Virus record (IMG/VR): IMGVR_UViG_3300027708_000107 | Span: 1 to 49,393 of that record | Source of the DNA: a virus | Direction: 5' to 3' (one strand) | DNA: 49,393 bases | Part shown: in pieces, positions 47,164 through 49,393 of the stretch | Layout of the letters: the number at the start of each line of letters is the position of its first letter | How positions within the stretch are numbered: position 1 is the stretch's first letter | Program-made: the position numbers and the translations under genes | The notes under the pieces: model-generated | The model's input: only the letters and a program-made list of their open reading frames with translations | What the model was told of the DNA's origin: nothing | Databases searched by the model: none

Positions 47164-47206
47164 AAATAACCTATGTTAGATCGAGAGACCATAACATAGG
47201 TTATTT
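47164..47206 (-). terminator. intrinsic terminator
   Basis: A perfect 15-bp stem AAATAACCTATGTTA/TAACATAGGTTATTT with a 13-nt loop, 14 bp after the stop of the gene at 47221. Confidence 0.85.
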
Positions 47207-47220
47207 CTAATTCGAGACTA

Positions 47221-47517
47221 TTAAGAAGAAAGTTTACCAATTTTGAAATCATTACAAAGAATACTATTCAAAATATTACCCATGTGTTCTTTAAACTCTG
47301 GATTCTTTTTTAGAGATTCCTCCGAAATATCAATTGGAGTTTCGATAATTTCATAATCAAATGAAACTCTCAATTGTTTTTTCTCTTCATGAAACTTAAC
47401 AGATCCATATTTGTAGATAACATCTGTATATTTACCTTTAATAATTTGAACATGGTACTGATTTTCAGAATCAATACTTTCAATTAGTTTGTAATCAACA
47501 GTTTCACGTAAGTTCAT
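47221..47517 (-). CDS. conserved small replication-block protein
   Basis: A 98-residue protein from ATG 47517 (MNLRETVDYKLIESIDSENQ). It overlaps the end of uvsX by 14 bases, so translation is coupled. The mixed beta and helical sequence (YHVQIIKGKYTDVIYKYG) has no motif. T4-like phages carry similar genes near uvsX. Confidence 0.65.
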   Translation of the reverse strand: MNLRETVDYKLIESIDSENQYHVQIIKGKYTDVIYKYGSVKFHEEKKQLRVSFDYEIIETPIDISEESLKKNPEFKEHMGNILNSILCNDFKIGKLSS

Positions 47518-48583
47518 CTTCAATGACTTCAGCTGGTTCTACTTTATCAAATGCTAACAAATCTTTCAAAGATATAGTAAAGTGTTTTTTAACGGCTTGT
47601 TTAAAATCTGTCACATTAAAAATTGTATCTTCCCAAAACTCCTTAGTCATTGTTGCAGCTACTCGAAGATTTCCTGTAAGGGCTGTTTGAGTTTTTGGAT
47701 CAAATGCGTAATACCATCCTTGTTTTTCAGACTTAACATATCCTAACTCTTTTGCCACATCAAGGAGTCCTGAGTATTTCTCAATACCATTTTTCCAAGA
47801 AATAGAAATCGGAATTTTAGATTTTTCTTTAACAAACCTAGATTTTTCCACATTAATAACGAAATTATATCCAGTAATATCGGTCCCGAATTTTTCTTGC
47901 TGACGCCCAATGAAAAAGATAGAATTTGCCCCATAATAATTTCCAGTTCCCCCGCTCATAATATCTTTCGGGTATAAGGATTGTTCTTTGTATGTATGAT
48001 TTACTACAATTAGAGGAATATCATTAATTTCCAAATATGGAACGATCATTCGAAAAAGACTTTTCAACGCCTTTGCCCTCGTCATATCTCCTACTGATTT
48101 TTCTGCTAATGTATCTTCGATTTCCTTTTTACTAGCCACGTTACCTACGGAATCTATAATAATAATGACTTTATCGGCCCGATTGATATTCTCTAATTGT
48201 CCAACTAAATCGAATTTCAGTTCCTCTAAATTCTTCACAGGAATATGCAGTACTCGATTTAGATCAATTCCACAACTAGTAAAATATGATTGAGGCGCAC
48301 CAAATTCTGTATCATAGAACATCAAAATCGCATCTTTATCTTTTTTAAGATACGCGGAAGCAATAATTAAAGAGTATAGACTTTTTAGATGCTTACTTGG
48401 TCCAGCAAATGTAGTTACGCCAGATGTTAACCCTCCATCAATATCTCCTGATAATGCCACATTTAGCATTGGAATTCCTGTTGAAGTGAAATCTTTGATT
48501 CCAAAGAATTTGGAGTCAGCTAGTACATCTGCTTCTTTGATCTTACAATTTTTTTTTAATTTTTCTAGTAATGAATTTGACAT
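47504..48583 (-). CDS. uvsX: UvsX RecA-like recombinase
   Basis: A 359-residue protein. FGIKDFTSTGIPMLNVALSG, then TTFAGPSKHLKSLYSL (Walker A, T4 variant GPSKxxKS), VIIIIDSVGNVASKKE (Walker B), VGDMTRAKALKSLFRM and IPLIVVNHTYKEQ match T4 UvsX. It forms filaments on single-stranded DNA for recombination-dependent replication. The acidic tail (EPAEVIEDELT) is typical. Confidence 0.93.
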   Translation of the reverse strand: MSNSLLEKLKKNCKIKEADVLADSKFFGIKDFTSTGIPMLNVALSGDIDGGLTSGVTTFAGPSKHLKSLYSLIIASAYLKKDKDAILMFYDTEFGAPQSYFTSCGIDLNRVLHIPVKNLEELKFDLVGQLENINRADKVIIIIDSVGNVASKKEIEDTLAEKSVGDMTRAKALKSLFRMIVPYLEINDIPLIVVNHTYKEQSLYPKDIMSGGTGNYYGANSIFFIGRQQEKFGTDITGYNFVINVEKSRFVKEKSKIPISISWKNGIEKYSGLLDVAKELGYVKSEKQGWYYAFDPKTQTALTGNLRVAATMTKEFWEDTIFNVTDFKQAVKKHFTISLKDLLAFDKVEPAEVIEDELT

Positions 48584-48615
48584 ATGTTTATATATTGTAT
48601 TCTTTTATTGTTAAA

Positions 48616-49020
48616 TCAAGCAGGGTCATTTGTTAAGAAAAAATGATTAATAATATAATCATCTCCAATTAATCCATCTTTCACAGTTCCCATTCCAGAA
48701 GGTCTTAGAAATAAAGTTTTATTGAACTGCGATTCAAATGACGGAAGATGAATCGGAAAATGTTTTGATAATAATACCGGAGAAAACTCAGCTTCTCCAA
48801 TTAAGTTATCACCTTCAATTTTAATATCGGTAATCATTCCAACAGCATCTTCTAAATTCACTTCAGATCTTTCCAATGATAGATGTGATGTTACAAATAA
48901 CCTTCGTTCTTCCATATCTTTCCTCGATTTTTCAATTGCTTTTTCAATGACTTCGCTTGGGTAAATTCGGTCATTATGGTTCGGAGAATTTAGTGTAAGT
49001 AAAGTAGTTGTATATTTCAT
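48616..49020 (-). CDS. gp21/S80-like prohead protease domain (candidate)
   Basis: A 134-residue protein. NDRIYPSEVIEKAIEKS, FVTSHLSLERS and DAVGMITDIKIEGDNLIGEA lead to FLRPSGMGTVKDGLIGDDYI and FFLTNDPA. The order (RxYP, H, V-G-x-V-x-D, SxxGxG, DPA/S end) resembles the T4 gp21 prohead protease family, with a possible catalytic Ser in RPSGMG, but it is shorter than usual. If active it would cleave the [L/I]xE leaders found in this window. Confidence 0.45.
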   Translation of the reverse strand: MKYTTTLLTLNSPNHNDRIYPSEVIEKAIEKSRKDMEERRLFVTSHLSLERSEVNLEDAVGMITDIKIEGDNLIGEAEFSPVLLSKHFPIHLPSFESQFNKTLFLRPSGMGTVKDGLIGDDYIINHFFLTNDPA

Positions 49021-49262
49021 TTGGTTATATTGATTTTTAGAAGAACTTTAGGATTTTTCGGAATATCAATTGATATTTTGTAGTCAGTGATTATTCCTGA
49101 TAACAAACCATTCGTTAAATCTTTTTCAAGAAGTTGCGTAACTAATTTTTCAATTTCTGATATTGAAACAGGAATATCATTATATAAAATGGAGAAACTC
49201 TTTTGTAAATATGCAACAGCACACGCAATAAGATGACACCGTTTTTTCTCTTCTACAGTCAT
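49017..49262 (-). CDS. conserved hypothetical protein
   Basis: An 81-residue protein starting MTVEEKKRCHLIACAVAYLQ, overlapping the next gene by four bases (ATGA). Helical N-terminus and a beta-rich end (IDIPKNPKVLLKINITK). No function known. Confidence 0.65.
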   Translation of the reverse strand: MTVEEKKRCHLIACAVAYLQKSFSILYNDIPVSISEIEKLVTQLLEKDLTNGLLSGIITDYKISIDIPKNPKVLLKINITK

Positions 49263-49267
49263 AATTA

Positions 49268-49393
49268 TTAACCTTCTAGATATTTCTCTAAAGTCAATTC
49301 ATGTTTGTGAAAACTCTCCTCAATGAAACATCCATATTCGCTTTTATACTGCACCCACCAACAATTAGGATTTGCCAAATATAAGGACGTAAT
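49268..49393 (-). CDS. partial protein, 5' end outside the window
   Basis: The last 41 codons of a frame enter from the right edge (...LANPNCWWVQYKSEYGCFIE... LTLEKYLEG) and stop at 49268, a few bases before the next gene. No family recognised. Confidence 0.6.
   Translation of the reverse strand: MTSLYLANPNCWWVQYKSEYGCFIEESFHKHELTLEKYLEG

Noticed and set aside
1-49393. Alternative genetic code, as in some giant phages
   Set aside because: Genes end with TAA, TGA and TAG, and none of the three is found repeatedly in frame inside conserved proteins.

Overview
The window is about 49 kb of AT-rich DNA from a large T4-superfamily contractile-tailed phage, probably jumbo class. The hallmark genes are T4-type: UvsX recombinase, gp41/DnaB-family helicase, T4-type RNase H, a gp19/gp54-like tail-tube-fold protein and a gp21/S80-like head-maturation protease candidate. 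There are also T4-type late promoters (TATAAATA) and strong sigma70-type early promoters (TTTACA, 17 bp, TATATT/TATAAT, preceded by a T-rich tract). Stops are TAA, TAG and TGA, so the code looks standard. The host cannot be named; the promoters suggest a bacterium with ordinary sigma70.

Layout. Bases 1-13,100 hold mostly small early-type genes on the minus strand: two 'NSSST' paralogues, two radical-SAM enzymes (one RlmN-like), RtcB RNA ligase and many unknowns. Three of these genes carry one-base frameshifts at homopolymers. Bases 13,740-19,490 form an RNA island with about 15 recognisable tRNAs (including initiator tRNA-fMet), several degenerate tRNA-like elements, a tmRNA-like acceptor domain without a message domain, two compact multi-helix RNAs, and embedded genes (phosphoribosyltransferase-like, ADP-ribosyltransferase-like, HNH nuclease). 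Bases 19,500-25,310 hold a ClpP-like protease and a surface-chemistry cluster of glycosyltransferase-like, FkbM and other methyltransferase-like genes. Bases 25,320-35,140 hold nucleic-acid enzymes (MGME1-like exonuclease, RNase H, GIY-YIG-like protein, class II ribonucleotide reductase), conserved T4-like virion-type genes and an endolysin. Bases 35,450-42,000 hold late genes: a nucleotidyltransferase-like protein, a protein with a GC-rich DUF6624-like domain, a second ADP-ribosyltransferase-like protein, a repeat protein with nine 63-bp units and a tail-tube-like protein. Bases 42,120-49,390 are the replication and recombination block.

Three patterns stand out. (1) A AAA+ ATPase is encoded as two ORFs joined by a naturally split intein whose N-terminal piece is only 13 residues; the insertion is inside the P-loop, so splicing would be needed to rebuild the Walker A motif GVGGTGKT. 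(2) About a dozen late proteins, including two ADP-ribosyltransferase-like ones, start with a short leader ending in [L/I]-x-E before S/T/A/G. This resembles T4 capsid-targeting sequences cut by the prohead protease, so these proteins may be packaged in the head and injected. (3) Many late genes have TATAAATA only 4-8 nt upstream of the ATG, which predicts leaderless or near-leaderless late mRNAs; the phage also carries its own initiator tRNA. Several of its tRNAs have a rewired T-loop.
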